In this document: in pieces, positions 43,918 through 52,007 of the stretch
How positions within the stretch are numbered: the stretch's first letter is position 1
Layout: each line of letters begins with the position of its first letter
Origin: [Clostridium] clostridioforme AGR2157
Lineage (GTDB): Bacteria; Bacillota; Clostridia; Lachnospirales; Lachnospiraceae
Assembly (NCBI RefSeq): GCF_000424325.1
Contig: NZ_AUJR01000009.1
Location: 1-64,000, forward strand
Length of the DNA: 64,000 nucleotides
Reading direction: 5' to 3'
Translations under genes and position numbers: made by a program
The notes under the pieces: generated by a model
The model's input: only the letters and a program-made list of their open reading frames with translations
Told to the model about the DNA's origin: nothing
Databases searched by the model: none

Positions 43918-44735
43918 ATCTGATACGTGAAATGCTTTCCTATCCGTTTCTGGTGAGGGCTCTTGCGGGCGGCATGATGGTATCCCTGTGCGCCTCCCTG
44001 CTGGGTGTGAGCCTGGTGCTCAGACGGTACAGCATGATTGGGGACGGATTGTCCCATGTGTCCTTTGGAGCCCTGTCCATTGCCCTGGCCATGGGCTGGT
44101 CCCCTCTTAAGATATCCATTCCCGTGGTGGTACTGGCCGCTTTTTTCCTGCTTCGGATTACGGAGAACAGCCGGATTAAAAGCGATGCGGCCATTGCCCT
44201 CATATCAGCCAGCGCCCTGGCGTTAGGCATCATTGTCACCTCACTGACCACGGGCATGACCACGGATGTGAGCAGCTATATGTTCGGAAGCATCCTGGCC
44301 ATGAGCAGGGAGGATGTACGGCTCAGCGTGGTGCTGTCCCTGGTGGTGCTGGGATTGTTTGTGATATGCTACAACCGCATATTTGCGGTGACCTTTGACG
44401 AGAATTTTGCCAAGGCAACAGGGGTCAATGTGGGCCGCTACAATATCATCATAGCCGTTCTCACGGCAGTGACCATTGTACTGGGAATGAGGATGATGGG
44501 GGCCATGCTCATCTCCAGCCTTGTGATATTTCCCTGCCTTTCCTCCATGCGGGTATTCAAAAGCTTCGGAGGCGTCATGGTGTCCTCAGGCATCCTGTCC
44601 CTGGCCTGCTTTTTCGCGGGCATGGTGGCATCCTACCAGTTTTCCATACCGGCCGGGGCCAGCGTGGTGGTGGTGAATCTGTGCGCCTTCCTGCTGTTTA
44701 TGGCGTGGCAGTCCCTGGGCCGCCTGAGAGGCTGA
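43914..44735 (+). CDS. znuB: Zinc/manganese ABC transporter, permease
   Basis: This 273-residue ABC-3 family permease has about eight membrane segments. The start at 43914 is chosen because AAGGAGGAG precedes it and the ATG overlaps the znuC stop. The segment SMIGDGLSHVSFGA near 40 is a family signature, as is GAMLISSLVIFPCLSS near 200. With znuA and znuC it forms a complete importer. A terminator follows at 44741. Confidence 0.93.
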   Translation: MNLIREMLSYPFLVRALAGGMMVSLCASLLGVSLVLRRYSMIGDGLSHVSFGALSIALAMGWSPLKISIPVVVLAAFFLLRITENSRIKSDAAIALISASALALGIIVTSLTTGMTTDVSSYMFGSILAMSREDVRLSVVLSLVVLGLFVICYNRIFAVTFDENFAKATGVNVGRYNIIIAVLTAVTIVLGMRMMGAMLISSLVIFPCLSSMRVFKSFGGVMVSSGILSLACFFAGMVASYQFSIPAGASVVVVNLCAFLLFMAWQSLGRLRG

Positions 44736-44740
44736 TGCCT

Positions 44741-44771
44741 CCGGCCGGCTGTTTTACCGGCCGGTTATTTC
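44741..44771 (+). terminator. Terminator of the znu operon
   Basis: CCGGCCGG (44741-44748) and CCGGCCGG (44757-44764) form an 8-bp GC-only stem with an 8-base loop, then TTATTT. Confidence 0.8.
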
Positions 44772-44871
44772 CTGTTTTGCAGTAGACAGTCCGGGGCTAA
44801 AGTGCTAAAATGCTCTTTATGCGGAGCGATTCGCCGTAAAAATAACTTGTGGGATTTAAAATGAGGGGAAC

Positions 44872-46245
44872 ATGAATGAGAAGTTGTTTGGAAAAAAACC
44901 AAAACATTACCGATTAAAAAAACATATATCACAGACCCAGTTCATTGCCTATGGATTTTTCCTGATCATCATGACAGGAACCCTGCTTCTGATGCTTCCC
45001 ATTGCCAGCAGGGACGGTCAGAGCGAGCCCTTCCTCAACTGCCTGTTCACGGCCACCAGCGCTTCCTGTGTGACGGGGCTGGTGGTGGCGGATACCTGGA
45101 CCCAGTGGAGCCTGTTCGGCCAGATGGTGCTGCTGGTGCTGATTCAGCTGGGCGGTCTGGGATTTATCAGCATCGGCATTTTCCTGTCCATTGTGCTGAG
45201 AAGGAAAATCGGGCTTAAGGAGCGGGGGCTTATGCAGGAAAGCGTCAACACCCTGCAGATTGGCGGCATGGTGAAGCTGGCCAAGAAAATCATCATCGGC
45301 ACAGCTGTTTTTGAGGGGGCAGGTGCTGTCATACTGTCCTGCCGGTTTATTCCGGAGTACGGTCTGGTCCACGGTATCTGGTATGGAATATTTCATTCTG
45401 TCTCAGCCTTCTGTAACGCGGGCTTTGACCTGATGGGACATACCAGCCAGTATATTTCCCTTTGCAATTACGAGGGGGACTGGGTGGTCATAGGAACCAT
45501 ATCCTTCCTGATTATCACGGGCGGCATCGGATTCATTGTCTGGGATGATTTGTCCAGGAAGAAACTGGATTTCCGCCACTACATGCTTCACACCAAAATC
45601 GTGCTGGTTACAACGGCGGTTCTTCTGATCACAAGCACCATACTCTTTTACCTGATGGAGCGCAATAATATACTGGTGGGACTGAATGGTTCCGAGACAT
45701 TCCTGGCCTGTTTCTTCAGCGCTGTCACTCCCAGGACAGCGGGATTCAACAATGTAGACACAGCGGCCCTGACAGACGGGAGCAAGTTCCTGTCAGCCAT
45801 CCTCATGTTCATCGGAGGAAGCCCGGGCTCCACGGCCGGCGGTATCAAGACCAGCACCCTGGCAGTGCTTCTGCTTTACGTCCATTCCAATATCCGCCAG
45901 ACATATGGGGTGGAGATATTCGGGAGAAGGCTGGAGGACGAGTCCATCAGGCAGTCGGCCTGTATCCTGACCATCAACCTGGGGCTGATGCTGGCAGCCA
46001 CCATAGCCATTATGGTGTCCCAGAACCTGCCCATGTCCGATGTATTCTTTGAGACGTGTTCAGCTATTGGCACCTCAGGAATGAGCACGGGAGTTACCAG
46101 AAGCCTGAATTCATTTTCGCGGATTGTTATTATACTGCTTATGTACTGCGGACGAATCGGAAGCTTGTCCTTTGCCCTGGCATTTACCAGGTCCAACCGC
46201 AAGCCCCATGTGCAGCTGCCGGCAGAGCGGATTACCATAGGATAG
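44872..46245 (+). CDS. ktrB: Potassium uptake protein, TrkH/KtrB family
   Basis: This 457-residue membrane subunit of a Ktr-type K+ (Na+-coupled) channel has four M1-pore-M2 repeats. The selectivity-filter stretches are visible: SASCVTGL near 63, SAFCNAGFD near 183, TPRTAGFN near 286 and CSAIGTSGMSTG near 399, each with the conserved central glycine. The ribosome site is GAGGGG. It pairs with KtrA 15 bases downstream. KtrAB takes up potassium for turgor and pH control. Confidence 0.94.
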   Translation: MNEKLFGKKPKHYRLKKHISQTQFIAYGFFLIIMTGTLLLMLPIASRDGQSEPFLNCLFTATSASCVTGLVVADTWTQWSLFGQMVLLVLIQLGGLGFISIGIFLSIVLRRKIGLKERGLMQESVNTLQIGGMVKLAKKIIIGTAVFEGAGAVILSCRFIPEYGLVHGIWYGIFHSVSAFCNAGFDLMGHTSQYISLCNYEGDWVVIGTISFLIITGGIGFIVWDDLSRKKLDFRHYMLHTKIVLVTTAVLLITSTILFYLMERNNILVGLNGSETFLACFFSAVTPRTAGFNNVDTAALTDGSKFLSAILMFIGGSPGSTAGGIKTSTLAVLLLYVHSNIRQTYGVEIFGRRLEDESIRQSACILTINLGLMLAATIAIMVSQNLPMSDVFFETCSAIGTSGMSTGVTRSLNSFSRIVIILLMYCGRIGSLSFALAFTRSNRKPHVQLPAERITIG

Positions 46246-46260
46246 AGAGGGGTATTAGAG

Positions 46261-46926
46261 ATGAAATCAATACTTGTTATCGGAATCGGAAGGTTTGGCC
46301 AGCACCTGTGTGAGAACCTGGCCAAGCATGACAACCAAATCATGGCAGTGGACATATCGGAGGAGAAGCTGGAGCCCGTCCTTCCTTATGTGGTCAGCGC
46401 CAAGATTGGAGACTGTACCAACGAGGCAGTGCTTAAGAGCCTGGGAATCGGCAACTTCGATATCTGTTTTATCTGCATTGGAAATAATTTCCAGAACAGT
46501 CTGGAGGTTACCAGTCTGATTAAGGAGATAGGGGCAAAGTACGTTGTCAGCAAGGCGAACCGCAATATTCACGCCAGGCTGCTGTTAAAGAACGGGGCGG
46601 ACGAGGTGGTTTATCCGGACCGGGACGTGGCCGAGAAGGTGGCGGTGCGTTACAGCGCCAACAATGTGTTTGACTATACGGAGCTGGCAGACGGCATATC
46701 CATCTATGAAATCAAACCCCTTCCCCAGTGGGTGGGAAAGAGCATAAAGGATTCCGATATCCGCCGTCTGTACGGCATATCGGTCATTGCGGTGAAGAAT
46801 CCGGACGGACACATGAGGTTCATGCCCGGCGCCGACCACGTCATAGCAGGGGATACCCACCTGATGGTGATTGGAAAACAGGAGGATGCGGAGAAAATCG
46901 TAAAGCATCTCACTAAGAATGTATAA
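46261..46926 (+). CDS. ktrA: Potassium uptake regulatory subunit, TrkA/KtrA family
   Basis: This 221-residue cytoplasmic RCK protein forms an octameric ring under KtrB and gates it in response to ATP/ADP or NAD(H). The N-terminal Rossmann domain has VIGIGRFGQHLCENLAKHD near 6-24 and the acidic ribose-binding residue in AVDI. The C-terminal RCK_C domain follows from ~140. The C-terminal domain is a known c-di-AMP sensor in other Firmicutes. GAGAGGGG precedes the ATG. Confidence 0.94.
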   Translation: MKSILVIGIGRFGQHLCENLAKHDNQIMAVDISEEKLEPVLPYVVSAKIGDCTNEAVLKSLGIGNFDICFICIGNNFQNSLEVTSLIKEIGAKYVVSKANRNIHARLLLKNGADEVVYPDRDVAEKVAVRYSANNVFDYTELADGISIYEIKPLPQWVGKSIKDSDIRRLYGISVIAVKNPDGHMRFMPGADHVIAGDTHLMVIGKQEDAEKIVKHLTKNV

Positions 46927-47088
46927 GAAGGATGACACCATATGTCTTGACTTTATCCAGTGAATGTGCCACAATATTCAATTGACAGGCTTTACAACCA
47001 GGGCTTTGTCAGGACGGGGCGGCGGATGGTTTTGCTTGCTTTAGGGACTGGCAGGGCTTCGGATATTGAGAAAGAGGGAAAGAATAAA

Positions 47089-48210
47089 ATGACAAAGATT
47101 GATATTATCTCCGGATTCCTGGGAGCGGGCAAGACCACGTTCATTAAGAAGCTCCTGGAGGAGGCCATTGCCGGAGAACAGGTTGTCCTGATTGAGAATG
47201 AGTTTGGCGAGATTGGAATTGACGGCGGTTTCCTGAAGGATTCAGGCATTGAAATCCGGGAGATGAATTCAGGCTGCATCTGCTGCTCCCTGGTAGGTGA
47301 TTTCGGCACATCCCTGGCTGAAGTGCTGACACAATACAAACCGGAGCGTATCATCATCGAGCCATCCGGCGTGGGCAAGCTGTCAGATGTGATGAAGGCA
47401 GTCATTGACGTATCGGCTGACATGGATGTGGAGCTAAACAGCGCTGTGACCATTGTGGATGCGGCAAAATGCAAGATGTACATGAAGAATTTCGGAGAGT
47501 TCTTCAATAACCAGATAGAGAATGCGGGAACCATCGTACTGAGCCGTACGGATATTACCGATGCTTCTAAGATACAGAAGGATGTGGACATGATTCGGGA
47601 GAAGAACGCCAATGCTGTCATCATCACCACTCCTTTGGACCAGCTTGGTGGAAGCCAGCTTCTGGAAATTATTGAGAAGAAGGATACCATGCTGGATGAT
47701 TTGCTGGCAGAGGTGCGGGAGAGCCGTCTTGACCACGACCATGACCATGGCGAGGAGAGCCACGACCATCACCACCATGACCACGACGGGGAATGCTGCG
47801 GGCACCATGACCATGACCACGGTGAGGAATGCCACGACCATCACCACCACGACCACGGTGAGGAATGCCATGACCATCATCACGATGGCTGCGGTCATGA
47901 CCATCACGACCATCACCATCATCATGCGGACGAGGTGTTTACCAGCTGGGGAATGGAAACCATTGTTCCGGTGACCCGTGAACAGCTGGAGGATGTCCTG
48001 AAACGTCTTTCCTCCACCAGGGAGTTTGGAAATGTGTTAAGGGCCAAGGGGATGCTCCCCACAGAGAATCCTGGCGAGTGGCTGTATTTTGATCTGGTGC
48101 CGGAACAGTATGAAATCCGCCAGGGCAGGCCGGATTATACAGGCAAGGTATGCGTGATTGGCGCCAGCCTGAAAGAGGAAGAGCTGAACAGCGTATTCGG
48201 CAGAGGCTGA
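47089..48210 (+). CDS. COG0523 (CobW/ZNG1-like) GTPase with His-rich metal loop
   Basis: This 373-residue G3E-family GTPase is of the COG0523 group of metallochaperones. Walker A GFLGAGKT is at 9-16, the metal-binding CICC motif at 63-66, and a guanine specificity segment (SRTDITD) near 157. Residues ~213-281 form a histidine/aspartate-rich stretch with more than 30 histidines, able to hold several metal ions. The CobW C-terminal domain follows. The start at 47089 has GAGGG upstream. Its place close to znuABC points to zinc, but nickel or cobalt cannot be excluded. It is probably co-transcribed with the next gene. Confidence 0.9.
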   Translation: MTKIDIISGFLGAGKTTFIKKLLEEAIAGEQVVLIENEFGEIGIDGGFLKDSGIEIREMNSGCICCSLVGDFGTSLAEVLTQYKPERIIIEPSGVGKLSDVMKAVIDVSADMDVELNSAVTIVDAAKCKMYMKNFGEFFNNQIENAGTIVLSRTDITDASKIQKDVDMIREKNANAVIITTPLDQLGGSQLLEIIEKKDTMLDDLLAEVRESRLDHDHDHGEESHDHHHHDHDGECCGHHDHDHGEECHDHHHHDHGEECHDHHHDGCGHDHHDHHHHHADEVFTSWGMETIVPVTREQLEDVLKRLSSTREFGNVLRAKGMLPTENPGEWLYFDLVPEQYEIRQGRPDYTGKVCVIGASLKEEELNSVFGRG

Positions 48211-48230
48211 TTGGATAAGGGGAAACAGAC

Positions 48231-49187
48231 ATGGCTTATGAGATAGAAGACGATATCATGCCCTTGTTTTTAATCAATGGTTTCCTGGAGGCCGGTAAGA
48301 CCCAGTTTCTGGATTTTACCATGCAGCAGGACTATTTTAAAACAGAGGGAAAGACCCTCCTCATTGTGTGTGAGGAAGGTGATACGGAATATGACGAGAA
48401 AAAGTTAAAGAAGAATAAGACGGCAGTGGTGTTTGTGGATGACATGGAGAAGCTGACCCCCCAGTATCTCAATGAACTGGAGGTCATCTATCAGCCGGAA
48501 CGTGTGCTGATGGAGTGGAACGGCATGTGGAACCAGGATGATTTAAAGCTGCCGGATGACTGGACCATTTATCAGCAGATTACCATTATTGACGGTTCTA
48601 CCTTTGAGCTCTACGTGCAGAACATGAAGCCGCTTCTGGGGGCCATGCTGCGGGGCTCGGAGCTGGTCATCATGAACCGGTGCGACGGAATTCCGGACGA
48701 CAAGCTGACCGCGTACCGCAGGACCATACGGGCCATAAGCCGGGAAAGCGAGATTGTCCTGGAGGACAAGGAGGGGGAAATTGAACAGGCTACCCTGGAA
48801 GAGGACCTCCCCTATGATCTTGGCGCGGATGTAATTGAAATTAAGCCCGAGGATTACGGTATTTGGTATATTGACTGCATGGACCAGCCGGAGCGCTATA
48901 AGGACAAGGTGGTGGAATTCACTGCCATGGTTCTTAAGTCTCCTAAATTCCCCAAGGGCCAGTTTGTGCCTGGCCGCATGGCCATGACATGCTGTGAGGC
49001 GGACATGACGTTTCTGGGCTTCATGTGCAAATGGCCCGGAGCGGAGGATTACAAGACAAAGCAGTGGGTAAAGGTCCGGGCAAAGATAGGCATTGAATAC
49101 CAGAAGGATTATCACGGTGAAGGGCCTGTCCTTTATGCCGAACATGTGGAACGGGCAGAAGAGATAAAGGATGTTGTGCAGTTTTAG
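48231..49187 (+). CDS. G3E-like GTPase fused to a YcgQ/DUF1980-like domain
   Basis: This 318-residue protein begins like a COG0523 GTPase (P-loop GFLEAGKT at 17-24) but lacks the CxCC metal motif and has VCEEGDTEYD there. The specificity segment may be MNRCDGIPD near 143. Residues ~215-318 resemble the C-terminal soluble domain of YcgQ (DUF1980/TIGR03943): VEFTAMVLKSPKFPKGQFVPGR (shown here in part), MTCCEADMTFLGFMCKWPG and WVKVRAKIGIEY. YcgQ and its partner YcgR are linked to metal homeostasis in Bacillus. The two parts in one chain join two metal-related families. It starts 20 bases after the preceding GTPase gene. Confidence 0.75.
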   Translation: MAYEIEDDIMPLFLINGFLEAGKTQFLDFTMQQDYFKTEGKTLLIVCEEGDTEYDEKKLKKNKTAVVFVDDMEKLTPQYLNELEVIYQPERVLMEWNGMWNQDDLKLPDDWTIYQQITIIDGSTFELYVQNMKPLLGAMLRGSELVIMNRCDGIPDDKLTAYRRTIRAISRESEIVLEDKEGEIEQATLEEDLPYDLGADVIEIKPEDYGIWYIDCMDQPERYKDKVVEFTAMVLKSPKFPKGQFVPGRMAMTCCEADMTFLGFMCKWPGAEDYKTKQWVKVRAKIGIEYQKDYHGEGPVLYAEHVERAEEIKDVVQF

Positions 49188-49231
49188 GAAAAATAATTTA
49201 CAGTTTTGGGACTGGCCTTAGCGGCATTGAG

Positions 49232-49288
49232 AAACAGCAGCGGAACGCGGAATCCTGTATGGGAGGGATGCGGTCGGCTGCTGTTTTT
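49232..49288 (+). terminator. Terminator after the GTPase pair
   Basis: AAACAGCAGC (49232-49241) pairs with GCTGCTGTTT (49277-49286), with Ts at 49284-49288. The stretch 49289-49398 holds only AT-rich, loosely repeated sequence (ATTCCATATC-like, three copies). Confidence 0.8.
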
Positions 49289-49398
49289 AGTATTACATCC
49301 CATTCCATATCGGCTTCCACATGCAATTAATTCCATATCCGATTTTATATCGAATTCCAAACCGGCTAAAACCGGCTAGAAACCGCAGGACATTTATC

Positions 49399-49445
49399 TT
49401 GCAAAATCCGGGAAAGTCCATTACAATATAGAGAAAGGGCTTTCA
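49399..49445 (+). promoter_or_regulatory. Promoter and autoregulatory operator of the LacI-type gene
   Basis: TTGCAA (49399-49404) and TACAAT (49422-49427) are 17 bases apart. AGAAAGGGCTTTCA (49432-49445) lies at the expected start point and resembles the operator at 50908. Confidence 0.65.
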
Positions 49446-49512
49446 CAAAAAAATCTGAAGCAGAATAAGGGATGAAAGCGCAGGCGTGTTAAGGAATAAA
49501 AGGGGTGAAGGG

Positions 49513-50511
49513 ATGAATATTTATGACATTGCAGCCGAGGCAGGGACTTCCATTTCCACGGTTTCACGGGTGCTCAACAATAAGGGGAATGTGAATCCCA
49601 AGATAAGGGACAGGGTGGAGGCGGTTCTTAAAAAGTATGACTATAAGCCCAGCGCCATAGCCAGGGGCATGGTCTCCAAGACCATGAAGAATATTGCCAT
49701 CCTGACGGTGGATGTGCGGGTGACGCATTATGCCAGGATGATATATGTGATTGAACAGGAGTTCAGCAATCTGGGATACAATGTTTCCGTGTGCAATACA
49801 GGCGGTTCCATACAGGAGTGCGACCGGTATTTTGAGATACTGTCAGAGAAGCAGACGGACGGAATCGTACTCATTGGCTCTGTATTCAATGAACTGATAA
49901 AATATCCTGAGATTACAGCCAAGATAAAGGATACGCCGGTAGTCATTGCCAACGGACAGGTGAAGCTGCCTGATTTTTATTCGGTTCTAGTGGATGATAC
50001 AAAGGCAATCCGCATGGCTTCGGATTATATGTTTGACCATGGGCGCATGGATTTGTTCTATGTCTTTGACATTGCCACGGACAGCGGCAGGGCAAAACGG
50101 CAGGGATTTTTAGAGGCCATGAAGCTGAGGGATGTGCCTGACGGAAACGACCGGGTGGTGATTGTGGACGAAAGCAGTTTAGAGGGCGGAAGGGATGCTG
50201 CCAGAAAGATTCTCTCCACCGGCAGGCCTGTCAACGGGGTGATATGTGGTGAGGACATCACAGCCATCGGCCTCATGAAGGAATTTAAGGAAAGAGGATA
50301 CCGGGTGCCGGAGGATATAGCCGTTATTGGCTGTAATAATTCGCCGGATTCCAGGATATGCGAACCTGAGCTGGCTACCCTGGACAACAAGCCGGAGCTT
50401 TTGGGCGGAATGTGCGCTTCCCTTCTCAGGGACAGGATGGAAGGAAAGGAGTCAGCCACAAGCGTGGCCATCCAGCCGGAGCTGGTGGTGCGAGGTTCCG
50501 CGTCATTTTGA
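49513..50511 (+). CDS. LacI-family transcriptional regulator
   Basis: This 332-residue repressor has the LacI helix-turn-helix at residues 1-25 (NIYDIAAEAGTSISTVSRVLNN in part) with the hinge helix at about 46-56 (PSAIARGMVSK), followed by a periplasmic-binding-protein-like sensor domain. The start at 49513 sits at the usual LacI N-terminus with GGTGAAGGG before it. It probably represses its own promoter and the downstream dehydrogenase-permease-HyuA operon, since near-identical palindromes occur at both. The inducer is unknown but is likely the transported compound or a product of it. Confidence 0.92.
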   Translation: MNIYDIAAEAGTSISTVSRVLNNKGNVNPKIRDRVEAVLKKYDYKPSAIARGMVSKTMKNIAILTVDVRVTHYARMIYVIEQEFSNLGYNVSVCNTGGSIQECDRYFEILSEKQTDGIVLIGSVFNELIKYPEITAKIKDTPVVIANGQVKLPDFYSVLVDDTKAIRMASDYMFDHGRMDLFYVFDIATDSGRAKRQGFLEAMKLRDVPDGNDRVVIVDESSLEGGRDAARKILSTGRPVNGVICGEDITAIGLMKEFKERGYRVPEDIAVIGCNNSPDSRICEPELATLDNKPELLGGMCASLLRDRMEGKESATSVAIQPELVVRGSASF

Positions 50512-50687
50512 AAGATTGGATAAGCCGGTGCTGCATTGTGACGGTTCCCGTGGATATCAGGCTCCCTGTCTGCATATATCCACGTAGCATACAGCCGATT
50601 GTGCTATGAGCTGAGGCTTGCAAGGGGGTATATCTGCTTATGCAATTGCCCATATAACACTGTACAGGGCTCGGCATAACAGTATAT

Positions 50688-50777
50688 AGAAAAGTGCTTT
50701 TTTAATTTGGAGTTGGTAGAAACAAAGAAATTTTGTGCCAACTCCTTTTTATTTTGCGAAAATAGGAAAACGCTTTT
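50688..50777. promoter_or_regulatory. Two upstream operator-like sites
   Basis: AGAAAAGTGCTTTTTT (50688-50703) and GAAAACGCTTTT (50766-50777) resemble the main operator at 50908. They could allow looping by a LacI tetramer or bind a CcpA-like protein. The terminator at 50709 lies between them. The rest of 50512-50957 holds one more hairpin (CGTGGATAT 50549-50557 with ATATCCACG 50576-50584) and no gene. Confidence 0.5.
50709..50750 (+). terminator. Terminator of the LacI-type gene
   Basis: GGAGTTGG (50709-50716) pairs with CCAACTCC (50738-50745), followed by TTTTT. Confidence 0.85.
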
Positions 50778-50870
50778 TTGAAACATAGAGAAACACAATT
50801 ATAATGCACAAAAAACTGATAAAAAAATAGTGAATTTTACATGAAAACAAAGAGAAAACACACTTGTATA

Positions 50871-50921
50871 TTGACATAAATCTCATTAATGCTATAATGG
50901 TGTCATTAGAAAGCGCTTTCT
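50871..50921 (+). promoter_or_regulatory. Promoter and operator of the dehydrogenase-permease-HyuA operon
   Basis: TTGACA (50871-50876) and TATAAT (50893-50898) have a 16-base spacer. The perfect palindrome AGAAAGCGCTTTCT (50908-50921) covers the expected start point, where a LacI-type repressor would block transcription. A further half site, GAGAAAGCT, follows at 50928-50936. Confidence 0.85.
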
Positions 50922-50957
50922 CGAATAGAGAAAGCTAACATAAAAGGAGAGAGAGCC

Positions 50958-51965
50958 ATGAGAGTGCAGTATGAGGATTTGTTAAAGAAGTTTCAGGGGA
51001 TTTTGGAGAGCAGAGGTTTTTCGGGAAAGCATGCAAAGGACGCGGCCACCGTATTTGCAAACAACAGCCTGGACGGCGTATATTCCCACGGTGTGAACCG
51101 CTTCCCCAGGGTGGTGGAATATCTGGATAAGGGAGAAATTGATTCCGGAGCCATTGCATCCTGTGAATCCTCCATGGGAGCCATTGAGCGATGGAACGGC
51201 CACAGAGGATTCGGCCCCCTCAATGCAAAGCTGGCCATGGACCGGGCTGTGGAACTGGCAAAGGAGTACGGAGTGGGAGTGGTGGCCCTTGGAAATAATA
51301 ACCACTGGATGCGCGGCGGCAGCTACGGCTGGCAGGCAGCGGACAAGGGATGCATCGGTATCTGCTGGTCCAACACCATGCCCAACATGCCTGCCTGGGG
51401 CGGCAAGGACAGAAAAATCGGAAACAATCCATTTATCATGTCCATTCCCAGAAGCAGCGGGAAACACGCCGTCATTGACTGCGCTGTATCCCAGTTCTCT
51501 TACGGAAAGATTGAGGAGGCAAAGCTGAAGGGACAGCAGCTTCCGGTTCCCGGCGGCTATGATACGGAGGGCAACCTGACCACTGACCCGGCTGAGATTG
51601 AGAAGACATGGAGGGTGCTTCCCATGGGATACTGGAAGGGCAGCGGCATCTCCATTGCGCTGGACCTGATAGCAACTGTTCTGACAAACGGCAATTCCGT
51701 GAGCAGGATTGGCACCTTTGGAGACGAGGTGGGCCTGAGCCAGATTATGATAGCCATTGACCCCTTAAGATTCAACACACCGGAGGAAACGGACTCCATA
51801 GTGGATGAAATCCTGTCAGACATCAAGTCCTCAGAGCCAATCAGAGAGGGCGGGGAGGTATATTATCCGGGAGAACTGGAACTCATCACCAGGGAAAACA
51901 ATACAAGGGACGGAATTCCGGTCATTGACGAGGTATGGGAAACGCTTAACAGCCTTGAGCGCTAA
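50958..51965 (+). CDS. YiaK-like malate/lactate dehydrogenase-family oxidoreductase
   Basis: This 335-residue NAD(P)H-dependent enzyme is of the Ldh_2 family. It is close to YiaK (2,3-diketo-L-gulonate reductase): the segments YSHGVNRFPR near 39, NHWMRGGSYGWQAADKGCIG (in part) near 115, QLPVPGGYDTEGNLT near 195 and LPMGYWKGSG near 220 are almost the same in both. His41 in SHG is the likely catalytic histidine. GGAGAGAG precedes the ATG. It is the first gene of a LacI-controlled operon with a permease and a hydantoinase-like protein, which is unlike the E. coli yia operon, so the substrate may differ. Confidence 0.85.
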   Translation: MRVQYEDLLKKFQGILESRGFSGKHAKDAATVFANNSLDGVYSHGVNRFPRVVEYLDKGEIDSGAIASCESSMGAIERWNGHRGFGPLNAKLAMDRAVELAKEYGVGVVALGNNNHWMRGGSYGWQAADKGCIGICWSNTMPNMPAWGGKDRKIGNNPFIMSIPRSSGKHAVIDCAVSQFSYGKIEEAKLKGQQLPVPGGYDTEGNLTTDPAEIEKTWRVLPMGYWKGSGISIALDLIATVLTNGNSVSRIGTFGDEVGLSQIMIAIDPLRFNTPEETDSIVDEILSDIKSSEPIREGGEVYYPGELELITRENNTRDGIPVIDEVWETLNSLER

Positions 51966-52007
51966 AGCGCAAAGTTAAAAGAGCAATATAGAGGGGAGAT
52001 TTAACTC

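Noticed and set aside
47434-47925. Minus-strand frame rich in Val/Met opposite the His-rich loop
   Set aside because: This is the antisense reading of CAC/CAT histidine codons, giving false hydrophobic sequence that imitates a membrane protein.
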